A stretch of DNA of 64,000 nt from an uncultured Christensenella sp. (GTDB lineage: Bacteria > Bacillota > Clostridia > Christensenellales > Borkfalkiaceae), in the NCBI GenBank assembly GCA_910585705.1, contig CAJUER010000002.1, forward strand, positions 124,001 through 188,000. Reading direction: 5' to 3'. The position numbers and the translations under genes were made by a program. Numbering within the stretch: the first letter of the stretch is position 1; each line of letters opens with the position of its first letter. The notes beneath the pieces are model-generated. The model was given only the letters and a program-made list of their open reading frames with translations. It had not been told where the DNA came from and searched no databases. This document shows, piece after piece, positions 55,115-63,370 of this stretch.

Positions 55115-55297
55115 ATGAATTTGCCTGCGGACAACTATATTTTACTGTCGGTGTTGAATACCGCTTTGCGCGACGGCGGCGGCACGCTTGAAGAGCTGTG
55201 CGCGGAAAAGGGCTGGGATATGGCGGAGATAACCGCGAGAATATCTGCGATAGGCTATGAATATTCAGCCGAATTAAACCGCTTTTGCGGCAAATAA
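55115..55297 (+). CDS. DUF4250 family small protein
   Basis: 60 residues from the ATG at 55115. The DUF4250 pattern is clear: LPADNYILLSVLNTALRD, then LEELCAEKGWD, and the end AIGYEYSAELNRF. No ribosome-binding site is seen and the promoter -10 is 7 nt away, so the mRNA is probably leaderless. Function of the family is unknown. Confidence 0.85.
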   Translation: MNLPADNYILLSVLNTALRDGGGTLEELCAEKGWDMAEITARISAIGYEYSAELNRFCGK

Positions 55298-55302
55298 ATA
55301 TT

Positions 55303-55379
55303 GCACCCGTAGCTCAGCCGGATAGAGCAATAGCCTCCGACGCTATGTGCCGTTGGTTCGAATCCAATCGGGTGCACCA
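55303..55379 (+). tRNA. tRNA-Arg (anticodon CCG)
   Basis: 77 nt with encoded CCA. The acceptor is GCACCCG / CGGGTGC with discriminator A, and the anticodon loop is CTCCGAC. It marks the left edge of the accessory island. Confidence 0.97.
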
Positions 55380-55383
55380 TAAA

Positions 55384-55419
55384 GAACGCAAGCCGAATTT
55401 ATCGGCTTGCGTTCGTTTT
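55384..55419 (+). terminator. Terminator after tRNA-Arg
   Basis: A 13-bp stem GAACGCAAGCCGA / TCGGCTTGCGTTC followed by GTTTTC. Confidence 0.9.
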
Positions 55420-55679
55420 CTATAATAAAAAGGGAGCTTAATGCTTCGTTTTATTTTCAGTTTCGATTTATTGCTTTTTTAATTTGTATATGCTAAAATA
55501 AAAGCGCAACAAAACTTTTTGATAATTATATGCCGTAGGCGTATTCTACTTTGTAGGATATGCACGAATGCTTATGGTATTTAATTATTTGAGTTTTGTT
55601 GCAGAAATTTCAAATTAAGTGCATTTCCGAGTGTGCTTCTTTTGAGGCACACTTTATTTTTTGTTTTAAACCGCGTTTA
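55420..55679. other. Intergenic, no feature recognised
   Basis: About 260 bp of AT-rich DNA after the tRNA-Arg terminator. I see no gene, no integrase remnant and no copy of the tRNA 3' end. Confidence 0.5.
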
Positions 55680-56144
55680 TTATTTATAGGGCGTTTCGTC
55701 GTCCGTTCTGCCAAGCAAATAATCAACCGAAACTTTAAAATAGTCGGCGAGTATAATTAGGTCGTCTATCAGTGGAATGCAGTTTAATTTATTCCATTGC
55801 GCTATGTTATTACGATGAATATGGACACGTTGAGAAAGTTCATAAACGGTAGAAATATTTTTGGACTTTTGCAACTCAGTTAAACGTTCTTTAAACGGTA
55901 TAGTGAGCAATGATTTTTCAAAACGCTCATTGTCCGTATTTCCAATCAGATATTCTATGGAAATGTTAAAATAGTCTGCAATTCTGATTAAAGAAGAAGT
56001 TTTTGGAATAATGCCATAGTTATAAGCGTTTGAATAAGTTGTATTACTTATGCCTATTATTTTAGCTCTTTGCGATTTGCTTTTTTCATTTAACTCGTCT
56101 GCGAGTTCAACAAATCTATTTTGAAAGTTTAGAGATATAGCCAT
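55680..56144 (-). CDS. Transcriptional repressor with two tandem XRE-type HTH domains
   Basis: 154 residues made of an internal duplication. Residues about 8-72 and 80-150 each hold a Cro/CI-type helix-turn-helix followed by the same tail (IRIADYFNISIEYLIGNTD and LILADYFKVSVDYLLGRTD). A single chain could contact a palindrome as a pseudo-dimer. It is divergent from the SLOG gene. Two identical-geometry inverted repeats lie in the shared promoter, so autoregulation with control of the SLOG operon is likely. Confidence 0.88.
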   Translation of the reverse strand: MAISLNFQNRFVELADELNEKSKSQRAKIIGISNTTYSNAYNYGIIPKTSSLIRIADYFNISIEYLIGNTDNERFEKSLLTIPFKERLTELQKSKNISTVYELSQRVHIHRNNIAQWNKLNCIPLIDDLIILADYFKVSVDYLLGRTDDETPYK

Positions 56145-56175
56145 TTATTAATACCATTTTTAATTTTTTACTTTT

Positions 56176-56261
56176 TAGACAATAAAATGCGCACATTGTC
56201 AATAAAAGTATGGTATTATATTTTTATAGCCAAATAGACAATAAACGGCTTATATTGTCTA
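56176..56261. promoter_or_regulatory. Divergent promoter with two matched operators GACAAT-N11-ATTGTC
   Basis: O1 (56178-56200) and O2 (56237-56259) both read GACAAT, 11 bp, ATTGTC, with 59 bp between equivalent positions. The leftward promoter TTGACA/TCTAAA (17-bp spacer) lies within O1. The rightward -35-like TTGTCA (56196-56201) also overlaps O1. O2 lies at the expected rightward start region. This is a typical switch-type arrangement, presumably bound by the two-HTH repressor. Confidence 0.75.
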
Positions 56262-56282
56262 ACATATTAAAAGGGGGAAGTT

Positions 56283-56792
56283 ATGAAAACAAAAACTTGT
56301 TGTTGCACCGGGCACCGTCCGAAAGGGTTTCCGTTTGAATACAGCACGGATAAAAAAAGACGTAAAGCATACTTAAATATGCTTGAAGAAAAATTGAAGT
56401 TTGTAATCTCCTTTTACGGTATTACAAACTTTATTTCGGGTATGGCGTTGGGCGCCGATTTGGATTTTGCGGAAATAGTTTTAAAACTGCGGAAGCATTA
56501 CCCCGTTACGTTGGAGTGCGCTATCCCCTGCCCCGACCAGACTTTGATGTGGAACGGCGCGGACAAATTGCGGTACGAAAGCATTTTAAAAAGCGCGGAC
56601 AAAATAAATTTGATTTCAGAACGCTATACTCCCGATTGTATGTTAAAGCGTAACCGCTATATGGTGGATAAAAGCGAAGTTTTAATCGCCGTATTCAACG
56701 GCGTGGAAAGGGGCGGAACTTGGTACACCATTAACTACGCTAAAAAGAATAATAAACAAATTGAAATTATAGACCTGTGCAAACTGAATTAA
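56283..56792 (+). CDS. SLOG-family protein (DUF1273/YpsA-like), island copy
   Basis: 169 residues. CCCTGHRPKGFPF is followed by FISGMALGADLDFAEIVL, LECAIPCPDQ and GGTWYTINYAKK. It is homologous to the origin-proximal protein at 31185-31637 but longer at the N-terminus. A strong site, AAGGGGG, precedes the ATG. It is under a dedicated repressor and followed after 14 bp by a tiny membrane protein. SLOG domains sense nucleotide-derived ligands in several stress and anti-phage systems. That role here is inference. Confidence 0.85.
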   Translation: MKTKTCCCTGHRPKGFPFEYSTDKKRRKAYLNMLEEKLKFVISFYGITNFISGMALGADLDFAEIVLKLRKHYPVTLECAIPCPDQTLMWNGADKLRYESILKSADKINLISERYTPDCMLKRNRYMVDKSEVLIAVFNGVERGGTWYTINYAKKNNKQIEIIDLCKLN

Positions 56793-56806
56793 ATAAGGGC
56801 AAACGA

Positions 56807-56968
56807 ATGAAAAAGAAAATAAAATATGTATTTGTCGGGATTATGATACTGCTGTATGTTACTTTAATCGTAACCGAGCTTTGTTGTACTTATAAATCGC
56901 AAGGCGGAAACACTTTGAATTATCTTAAAGAGTTTTGGACTTGGTGCGCAACTTTGGTTTTAACATAA
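56807..56968 (+). CDS. 53-residue single-helix membrane protein
   Basis: Starts at the ATG at 56807 (AAGGGC upstream). A basic N-terminus MKKKIKY precedes one membrane helix (about 8-30) and a short tail with aromatic residues (FWTWCATLVL) that could insert a second time. It is co-transcribed with the SLOG gene and ends before a terminator. The composition suits a small membrane effector, holin-like or toxin-like, but that is speculation. Confidence 0.55.
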   Translation: MKKKIKYVFVGIMILLYVTLIVTELCCTYKSQGGNTLNYLKEFWTWCATLVLT

Positions 56969-56992
56969 GCATTAAAATAAAAAGCATTAAAA

Positions 56993-57031
56993 AAGCCGAA
57001 CATACCTTAAAAGGCGTTCGGCTTGGTTTTT
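56993..57031. terminator. Terminator of the SLOG operon
   Basis: AAGCCGAAC / GTTCGGCTT stem followed by GGTTTTT. Confidence 0.75.
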
Positions 57032-57046
57032 AGTTGCAAGCTAAAA

Positions 57047-57990
57047 TTAATTATCTATTTTATACTGTATATTACCGAGCAATTTGTTTTTTGCGGCTAT
57101 GTTGCGCAACGCTTGTTTTGCCGCGTCGCCGCCTTCCGACCTTTACGCAAAGGTTACTACGTTATACCCTATAACGGCGTTTTGCCTCGCCGCCGAATAC
57201 ACGGAAATTATTTGCAACTCATTGTCTACGGTAAATATATAGTTGTAAAAATTCAAATGGCGCAGTAACGATTTGGGGCAAAACCCCTCAAACCCTGCGG
57301 GCGAATTTTGGTTTTGCTTATAAGCGGGTTTCCCCAACGACAAAACACATTGTCCGTTTTCGCAATAATTTATGTCGGGTATAAATACGGCTTCGGTGCT
57401 CCTGTCGGAATTGTCAACGTATTTTTCCATATTCAAAACGCATTGAGGGAACATATTCAAATAGGCATAGTATAGCTTTCTTTCGCTTTTTATCGTTTTT
57501 ATTTTTTTGCCCTTAATTATATAAAGCAAATCTCGGTACAATACCCGCACGCGCTTTTTGCTTACTTCAACCGAATACGGTTCGCCCTCTTTGTCGTATG
57601 CGATAAACAAATCGTCTCGGGATTTTACAAAAGCAAATTCTGTTAAGTGGAAGAATAAGAATATTGCCCAAACAATTCCTATTCCGAAAGTCGAAGCGGA
57701 ATAGGAATAAGCCCGATTCGGTTTTCTGGCGTTGAAGTAACTAAAACGCAAATACTTACGGCTATCATCAACGGGAATATAATCGAGAAAAAGCGCAAGC
57801 AGGAAAAGTATCCGATTTGCGAACGGCATACTTTTTTATCGAATGCGGAATTAATAAGTCCGTCGTTTGCGCATGCCCGCGCATATCTTCTGTGACGGAC
57901 AAAATGCTTAGTCTCTTTATCCGCAAGTATTACCGACGAGATATTTTCGTAATCCTCGCTTTTTTGTATTTCAAAATACGGGCAGCCCAT
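57047..57990 (-). pseudogene. Decayed membrane protein gene, frameshift plus in-frame stop
   Basis: The N-terminal part starts at the ATG at 57990 (MGCPYFEIQKSEDYENISS) and runs through a membrane helix (FFSIIFPLMIAVSICVLVTS) until about 57700. There the reading must shift to another frame, which continues with a second helix (IGIVWAIFLFF) and a soluble domain. That frame stops at 57143 (VVTFA-stop). The codons beyond stay protein-like for 31 residues (RSEGGDAAKQALRNIAAKNK and on) to a TAA at 57047. One frameshift and one nonsense change thus explain the region. Two short separate genes are the less likely alternative. Confidence 0.55.
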
Positions 57991-58158
57991 ATTTCCAACA
58001 TATCATAATTACGCGCTTTTTGCAAGCGTATCTTATCGTCGATTTTATAGCGTTACGCCGTTTTTGTTTAGTTTACTTTGCGTTTGTAAAAAGCAATTTG
58101 TTGTGATATAATTTTCTTGTGATACTAAAAGATATTCAAATATATTACGGGAATTACA

Positions 58159-58971
58159 ATGAGCGATTTTAAAATAAATTTCAGTTTACAGCCGCCGAAG
58201 AAAATTAAGCCGTTCGGCGAAAAGCCCGACTATAGTCTGCATTGGTTCGGCTTGACGGACGGAATTTTGAGCATTGACGTTTGCGGTCGGACGATATATG
58301 AGTACAGCGCCGCCGCGCAAAAATATTTTAAACTCCGCCATAGATACAACGATTATTACATATCGCGGTTTATGGAAGATTTTTTCGGTACGTTCGAGGC
58401 GGTCGGTCAGGCGGTGCCGAAAGAGCTTTACTGCGCGCTTGACGGCTTCAATGCAATGTGCGAAAAATGGGAGGATATGCACGCCGACGATTCGGACGAA
58501 ATTTTCGATAAATTTTATTTTGAAGATTTGTGCGGGCTTCGCGGCTGGTATGACGAAAGAACGTTCGATTCGTCGCATCTGACGGGCGGTCCGATGATCG
58601 GCTGTTTCAGGCACGGAGATAAGATTAAAATTATTTGGAACGGCGAATATAAGCTCGATAACGGCGCGGATTTGTGGAGCGCGCCGAGCGGTTGCGCGGA
58701 AATTCCCTATTCGCATTTTACTTCGGCAGTCAATGACTTTTACCGTGAGTTTTTCGCCGCTATGGATCGGCAATGCGAAATCGCCCCGACCGCGATAAAT
58801 AAAAAAATCCGCCTCGACGCGCCGCTTCTTTCGCAGGAAAACGATGAAAGAAAACGCGCATTTTCGCGGTGTCTGGATTATCTTTATTCCCCGAGTAAAA
58901 ATTACGACTGGGACAAAATTATGAGTCTTTACGAAAAAATGAAAAAGCAATTAAAGGGAGGCTTTGATTGA
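58159..58971 (+). CDS. DUF5984 family protein
   Basis: 270 residues. The N-terminal signature is intact: LQPPKKIKPFGEKPDYSLHW then FGLTDGILSIDVCGRTIYEYS. No signal or membrane segment. The family is often met in contact-dependent or polymorphic-toxin neighbourhoods, but no toxin is seen here. It stands alone in the island. Function unknown. Confidence 0.8.
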   Translation: MSDFKINFSLQPPKKIKPFGEKPDYSLHWFGLTDGILSIDVCGRTIYEYSAAAQKYFKLRHRYNDYYISRFMEDFFGTFEAVGQAVPKELYCALDGFNAMCEKWEDMHADDSDEIFDKFYFEDLCGLRGWYDERTFDSSHLTGGPMIGCFRHGDKIKIIWNGEYKLDNGADLWSAPSGCAEIPYSHFTSAVNDFYREFFAAMDRQCEIAPTAINKKIRLDAPLLSQENDERKRAFSRCLDYLYSPSKNYDWDKIMSLYEKMKKQLKGGFD

Positions 58972-59004
58972 TTAACCTGACAATATGCCGCCCCAAACGG
59001 GGTT

Positions 59005-59137
59005 TTAAATTTTCTTTTTATCGGGCTTTCTTTTAATGTTCAACAATTTCATAAAATCGTCAAACAGGGAAGCGTCGGAAGGCTCGGACATTATCCATTT
59101 TCCGTCGTGATACGTCTACGGTAGGTATAGGAAGCAT
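59005..59137 (-). pseudogene. Small frameshifted gene downstream of tautomerase
   Basis: An excellent Shine-Dalgarno (AAAGGAGG) and an ATG at 59137 sit right after the tautomerase stop. The frame reads MLPIPTVD. One extra base later it would continue as YHDGKWIMSEPSDASLFDDF, then a short basic end and TAA at 59005. As written it stops after 25 codons. It looks like a 43-45-residue small protein broken by one base. Confidence 0.55.
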
Positions 59138-59138
59138 A

Positions 59139-59351
59139 TCAGCCCTCCTTTGCGGTTTTATATTCTTCTTTGATAACGTCTATGGTTTTGCCGCCGATAC
59201 CGAAGTTTTTATCTGGTAATTCCGTAATTGTCGTAACAAAAAATTCTTGCGGAATATTCGTAATTTCCGCAGAAACTTCAGTCAAACGTTTTATAAGTAA
59301 TGTTTTTTGTTCGTCGGTAAGCTTCCCGCCTTCTATTTTTATATAAGGCAT
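59139..59351 (-). CDS. 4-oxalocrotonate tautomerase family protein
   Basis: 70 residues. After Met removal the N-terminal Pro is the catalytic base (MPYIKIEGG). LTDEQKTLLIKRLTEV and a conserved late region follow. It is 3 bp downstream of the flavodoxin-ferredoxin gene in a four-gene leftward unit. Substrate unknown. Confidence 0.92.
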   Translation of the reverse strand: MPYIKIEGGKLTDEQKTLLIKRLTEVSAEITNIPQEFFVTTITELPDKNFGIGGKTIDVIKEEYKTAKEG

Positions 59352-59354
59352 TTT

Positions 59355-60128
59355 TTAATCTCCTACTGATTTATATTTATCGAATTTGCTTTGTTCATAA
59401 ACTTTCTTTCCGATTATCGTAATTGCTTGTTTGGGGCAGTTAGAAAAACAACGGTAACACATTGTGCACTTTCCGTTAAACGAGACGGCGCTATCTTTAA
59501 CCGATATGTTTTTCATGGGGCAAATCTTTGCGCACAAGCCGCATGCGATACATTTTGAAAAATCCGTCTTGATGCCGCAGTAATACCGCTTTGTCATTTT
59601 GCGGAAGTACAGCCTTTGTCCTAACAAGCCTATAAGCCTGCTTGCAAAGCTTAAACCATTTTTAGAATATTTTCCCTCTGTTATTTGCTTTGCGGCTTTC
59701 TCTATCCTTTCGTCGGATTTTGCGATTATTTTGCGGTTTGCTTCAAGCGGTTTTTTCAGTAATTTAACGTCGCCTATACAGTCTGGCATTTTTAAATGTA
59801 ATCCGCCCGAAATTTTTGCGCCGTATTTTTTGAAAAGCCTTGCCGCGCAACCCGCGCCGTCGCCGCTGAATAATCCCATAGTTGCAACAATAAAAATCTT
59901 TTTGTTTTTCCACACCGTAGAATTGTTTACTATAAAATCATTGACGATTTTGGGCAGATTAGAATAATAAACGGGATATGCAAAAATAATCTCGTCGCTT
60001 GATAGTATTGCGGTTTTCGCTTCTTCGTTTTCGATAGAATACGACTGCGCGTTTTCATCAAGCAATTTCAGTAAATATTCCAAGCAATGCTTTGTGTTGC
60101 CCGTGCCGCTGAAATAAAGCCCTGTCAT
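59355..60128 (-). CDS. EFR1-type flavodoxin-ferredoxin fusion
   Basis: 257 residues. The N-terminal flavodoxin-like domain (about 1-150) has the FMN phosphate loop FSGTGNTKHC. It is followed by a 2[4Fe-4S] domain with CIACGLCAKICP and CTMCYRCFSNCP. It is a cytoplasmic electron carrier or reductase. It overlaps the TfoX-C gene by 4 bp (ATGA). Confidence 0.93.
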   Translation of the reverse strand: MTGLYFSGTGNTKHCLEYLLKLLDENAQSYSIENEEAKTAILSSDEIIFAYPVYYSNLPKIVNDFIVNNSTVWKNKKIFIVATMGLFSGDGAGCAARLFKKYGAKISGGLHLKMPDCIGDVKLLKKPLEANRKIIAKSDERIEKAAKQITEGKYSKNGLSFASRLIGLLGQRLYFRKMTKRYYCGIKTDFSKCIACGLCAKICPMKNISVKDSAVSFNGKCTMCYRCFSNCPKQAITIIGKKVYEQSKFDKYKSVGD

Positions 60129-60385
60129 TTGTTTTTAAGCCCGTCGCTAAACACTTTCAAATCTGCTTTTGTCGCTTCCGAAAGACGGTTAAAATCCACG
60201 TTTTGAATAGCGCCCTCCAACGTGTATAAATGAACCAAACATACTTGGGGATATTTCGTTTTAAGTCTTAAAAACGCCTCTTTTGCGCCGATACCGATAA
60301 GCTGTTCGGCGCTTTCTATTCCCACGCTTTCGAGCTTGCTTTCCATTTCCTTGCCGATATTCGGCATAGTCGTCAATTTCGTCAT
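60125..60385 (-). CDS. TfoX C-terminal domain protein
   Basis: 86 residues. The helix-hairpin-helix-like TfoX_C fold is recognisable from LTTMPNIGKEMESKLESVGI then SAEQLIGIGAKEAF. It occurs as a stand-alone domain in many Clostridia, without proven competence function. It lies between the decayed gene and the EFR1 gene. Confidence 0.9.
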   Translation of the reverse strand: MTKLTTMPNIGKEMESKLESVGIESAEQLIGIGAKEAFLRLKTKYPQVCLVHLYTLEGAIQNVDFNRLSEATKADLKVFSDGLKNK

Positions 60386-60389
60386 AAAA

Positions 60390-60595
60390 TTATTTCCTTT
60401 TCGAATATTTTTCCTTTGCGTATTCGTAAGCTTCTTGAATTAACGGTTTTAATTTTTCAAAGGTTGTAAAACGTAAACTCCGCGTTTGAGTGTGTTGTTC
60501 GGGTTATAGAAAATTCCGCTCTCGCCCCAACTGTTTACCAAAACCGTATCGGGTAAATTATCGAGACAATATTCGAGTATGCTGTGTGCAGTCAT
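60390..60595 (-). pseudogene. Small gene with C-terminal frameshift
   Basis: Starts at the ATG at 60595 (MTAHSILEYCLDNLPDTVLV) and reads to RGVYVLQPLKN-stop. One base away, at about 60465, the alternative frame continues naturally with TFEKLKPLIQEAYEYAKEK to a TAA at 60390, 4 bp before the tfoX_C start. A single missing base explains both. The N-terminal half resembles short DUF6194-like domains, with low certainty. It has a TTGCAA-17-TATAAT promoter at 60651-60623. Confidence 0.55.
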
Positions 60596-60622
60596 AAATT
60601 TAACCACGTTTGCAATGACAAC

Positions 60623-60651
60623 ATTATACCGCAAAAAATAAGGTTTTGCAA
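60623..60651 (-). promoter_or_regulatory. Promoter of the leftward redox operon
   Basis: On the minus strand TTGCAA (60651-60646), 17 bp, TATAAT (60628-60623). It is divergent from the LacI gene. Confidence 0.7.
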
Positions 60652-60676
60652 GCGTCGCCGCCGTCTTCGAAAAGGC

Positions 60677-60705
60677 TTGACTTTTTAAAAACCTGTTGAT
60701 ATTAT
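60677..60705 (+). promoter_or_regulatory. Promoter of the second lacI, leaderless
   Basis: TTGACT (60677-60682), 17 bp, TATTAT (60700-60705). The start site would fall at the ATG (60713). Confidence 0.65.
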
Positions 60706-60712
60706 TGTTTGT

Positions 60713-61708
60713 ATGATAACTATTTACGATATATCCGAAAAAAGCGGGTTTGCGCCCGGTACGGTTTCTAAGGCGCTGAATAATTATTACGGTGTCAATG
60801 CGGAAACGCGCAGAAAAATTTTGGAGGTTGCCAAGCAAATGGGTTATATGCCCAATGCAAACGCGCGTGCGTTAAAGGCGAAGCATTCGCACAATCTCGG
60901 CGTTCTGTTCTATCTGCGCGATAGCCTCGATTTGTGCCAGCATATATTTATTCAGATACTGAACGAGTTTAAGCGGGTGACCGAAGACGCGGGATATGAC
61001 GTAACGTTGCTGTCAAAGGGCAAGGATTTGGGCGCGCAGGCTTTCGTGAAGCACTGCCGCATACGCCAGCTCGACGGCGTGCTTATCTTCGGCGATTACG
61101 GCTCGGATTTGGTCAGGGAGCTTATAACGAGCGATATTCCCTGCGTAGGGTTCGACTATCTCGGCAATCTTATGTCGGGCGTGACGTGCGACAATTACGA
61201 AAAGACTAAGGACCTTGTCGGACGGCTGATTGAAATGGGGCACGAAAAAATCCTGTTTATTACGGGCGAAGAAAACTACGTCACGGAAGAACGCAAACGC
61301 GGCTTTGCGGATGCATTCCGCCAAAGGGGAAAGGAATGGCTTCCGTGCGTTCGCGCCTGCTATTCAGACCCGGAAGCAAGCTTCGAAGCAACAAAAAAAC
61401 TGTACCCCGAATTCAAGCCCACTGCGATACTTTACCCCGACGACTATTCTGCGATTGGTGGTATGAACGCATTGCGCGATATGAATTTATCTATCCCGAA
61501 GGACGTTTCGGTTGCAACCTTTGACGGCAGTATATATTCACAGCTCACAAGTCCTCAGCTCACCTGCGTGCGGCAGGACGTAAAAAAGATAGGCATAGCG
61601 CTCGCGGAAAAATTAATAAGAATAATCGAAGAAGGCGAAGCGAAGAAGGAGCTTTTGACGGTTGAAGCGGAAGTGTGCTTTACCGACAGTTGTGCGCCTT
61701 TGAAATAA
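60713..61708 (+). CDS. LacI-family regulator of the glucan locus
   Basis: 331 residues. The helix-turn-helix is MITIYDISEKSGFAPGTVSK and the effector domain is of the ribose-binding type (HCRIRQLDGVLIFGDYG, TAILYPDDYSAIGG). No Shine-Dalgarno is visible and the promoter is adjacent, so translation is probably leaderless. Likely targets are the two identical operators in the GH16/binding-protein divergent promoter, by proximity. Confidence 0.9.
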   Translation: MITIYDISEKSGFAPGTVSKALNNYYGVNAETRRKILEVAKQMGYMPNANARALKAKHSHNLGVLFYLRDSLDLCQHIFIQILNEFKRVTEDAGYDVTLLSKGKDLGAQAFVKHCRIRQLDGVLIFGDYGSDLVRELITSDIPCVGFDYLGNLMSGVTCDNYEKTKDLVGRLIEMGHEKILFITGEENYVTEERKRGFADAFRQRGKEWLPCVRACYSDPEASFEATKKLYPEFKPTAILYPDDYSAIGGMNALRDMNLSIPKDVSVATFDGSIYSQLTSPQLTCVRQDVKKIGIALAEKLIRIIEEGEAKKELLTVEAEVCFTDSCAPLK

Positions 61709-61723
61709 ATTAAATACCGATAC

Positions 61724-61766
61724 ATACGCAAGCGCCCCGAACTAACCGTTCGGGGCGCTTGCGTAT
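61724..61766. terminator. Bidirectional terminator
   Basis: A near-perfect 19-bp stem (ATACGCAAGCGCCCCGAAC) with loop TAACC lies between convergent lacI and the GH16 gene. Confidence 0.9.
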
Positions 61767-61795
61767 ATTTAAAATATAGGGAGGAAAATGAAAAA

Positions 61796-63355
61796 TCAAT
61801 GTCCTGTGTAAATGATTGAAATATCGTCGAAGTAACAGTTGCCGCGTTCGGCTGCGTTCATCAGGTAGTAACGTATGCTTTGCGCGCCTTCCTTGTCTAC
61901 TGTAAACTCAAACGAGAATTCCTTCCATTCTTCGGAAGATCCGAGAGAAAGCGTCTTGTTTCCGCTTGTTCTCGAAGTGGTGGAGTAGCCGAGAACATAG
62001 GTGTATCTGAATGCCGCCTCAGCGTTGCCCGTCGTGCGGAACCGCCCTGTAAGTTTATACTTGAAGCCTTCCGAAGCTCCGCGCAGCCACTGTCCCAAAA
62101 GTCCGCCGTTCACTATCTCCGCGCAGCGGTTGTTTGCGTCAAGCGCGTCGGTAACTATTCCGGTACTGCTGTTCGGCACAAACGATTCGTTGTCCTCGTC
62201 GTCTACGGTGAAATCCTTCCACGGGTTGCCGTAGGAAAAATTCAGGTCAGGCGCGTTATAGTCGCCGTCGCCTCTTTCGAAATTGCCGTTCGCGCACTTG
62301 TTAATATCGGGCAGTTCGGTAAGCGTTTTAGGCACATAGCCGTCGGCGTAGTTTCTGTTCTGCACAGGGCGCTGTTCCCAGCCGCCCATCTGGAAGGGGA
62401 TATAACGCCACCAGGAAATCTCCGCGTAGTCGCTGTCGAACATACGGCTGTCGACTGAAATGTTTCCGCTTTCGGGGTCAGTTGCGCCGCCGCCCGCCCA
62501 TGACGGGCACCACACGCCGAGATTGAGCGTTGCGTTTGTTGTGGGAACGTTCGCATCTATAGTAAGTATTTTAACACCGTCAATGTAGTAATCGACGTAC
62601 GGCACTTCGGCGTCCGTCACCCAGTCGAAGGAATAAACGTGCCAGTCGCCGTCGTTTACGAAGTAGTTTACGGGCGTAGGCATATTCGTGTTGTTTGCGG
62701 GCGACGTCCACGTTGTGAAGAACACTTGCGAGAAGTCGGGTTTAAGCCCTATCTCTATATCGATTTCATTCTGTTGGAACGAGCCGTCGTTCTGCGTGAA
62801 CCAGGAATATACCCACATTGAGGTAAGCGCGCCCACGCGCGGACAGGCTTTCATTTTAACGTCGTATCTGCCGGGTCCGAGCGCCTCGATTGTGGATATG
62901 CCCGCGCCCGAGTTCATTCCGTAGCCCTGTGCGGAAGTAAACAAATTTTTTCCGTCGCCGAACTGTGCCTTTTCTTCATCGGTGTAGAAACTGTCGTTAT
63001 CCATATTGTAGTACGAGCCGTTTGCGCGCAGTAAAAGGTGCGTATCGGGATTGTTTTCGTCGTCGACGAGGAAAACGTTCTGGGGACGCACGCCGTTCTG
63101 GTCGGTGCTCCACTGGTCCCAAACCGAATCGGAAATTACCCAACGCGATAAATCTATGCCGTTTGTGAAATCGTCGTACAGCATTTCGTCATAGTTAAGG
63201 GTAAATCTTTCGGAAACGCTTTTATAGTAGTCGTCGCCGAAGTCGAACATCTGACCCGCAAGCTTATCTTTATCCGAACAGCCCGCAAGCGCAGTTGCGG
63301 AAACAGCCGCAATCATACCTGCCGCCAAAACGGAGGCGGCCTTTTTAAACCTCAT
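61796..63355 (-). CDS. GH16 beta-glucanase lipoprotein
   Basis: 519 residues, lipid-anchored at Cys26 (LAGC). The GH16 domain (about 55-315) has active-site EIDIE (Glu197, Asp199, Glu201). That is the ExDxE form without the beta-bulge, as in lichenase-type members, rather than the ExDxxE of laminarinases. DWHVYSFDW follows. The C-terminal beta-sandwich (about 350-515, NGNFERGD) resembles the NGGFE modules of the fructan locus. It probably cuts a mixed-linkage or related beta-glucan. Exact specificity is not readable. Confidence 0.9.
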   Translation of the reverse strand: MRFKKAASVLAAGMIAAVSATALAGCSDKDKLAGQMFDFGDDYYKSVSERFTLNYDEMLYDDFTNGIDLSRWVISDSVWDQWSTDQNGVRPQNVFLVDDENNPDTHLLLRANGSYYNMDNDSFYTDEEKAQFGDGKNLFTSAQGYGMNSGAGISTIEALGPGRYDVKMKACPRVGALTSMWVYSWFTQNDGSFQQNEIDIEIGLKPDFSQVFFTTWTSPANNTNMPTPVNYFVNDGDWHVYSFDWVTDAEVPYVDYYIDGVKILTIDANVPTTNATLNLGVWCPSWAGGGATDPESGNISVDSRMFDSDYAEISWWRYIPFQMGGWEQRPVQNRNYADGYVPKTLTELPDINKCANGNFERGDGDYNAPDLNFSYGNPWKDFTVDDEDNESFVPNSSTGIVTDALDANNRCAEIVNGGLLGQWLRGASEGFKYKLTGRFRTTGNAEAAFRYTYVLGYSTTSRTSGNKTLSLGSSEEWKEFSFEFTVDKEGAQSIRYYLMNAAERGNCYFDDISIIYTGH

Positions 63356-63370
63356 AATATTTCTCCCTTC

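Noticed and set aside
57679..57990. Two separate overlapping genes at 57143-57829 and 57679-57990
   Set aside because: The second frame lacks a good start, and the two join naturally into one membrane protein after a single indel.
55303..60700. Integrative element with att sites at tRNA-Arg
   Set aside because: No integrase and no repeat of the tRNA 3' end was found, so only the loose term accessory island is used.
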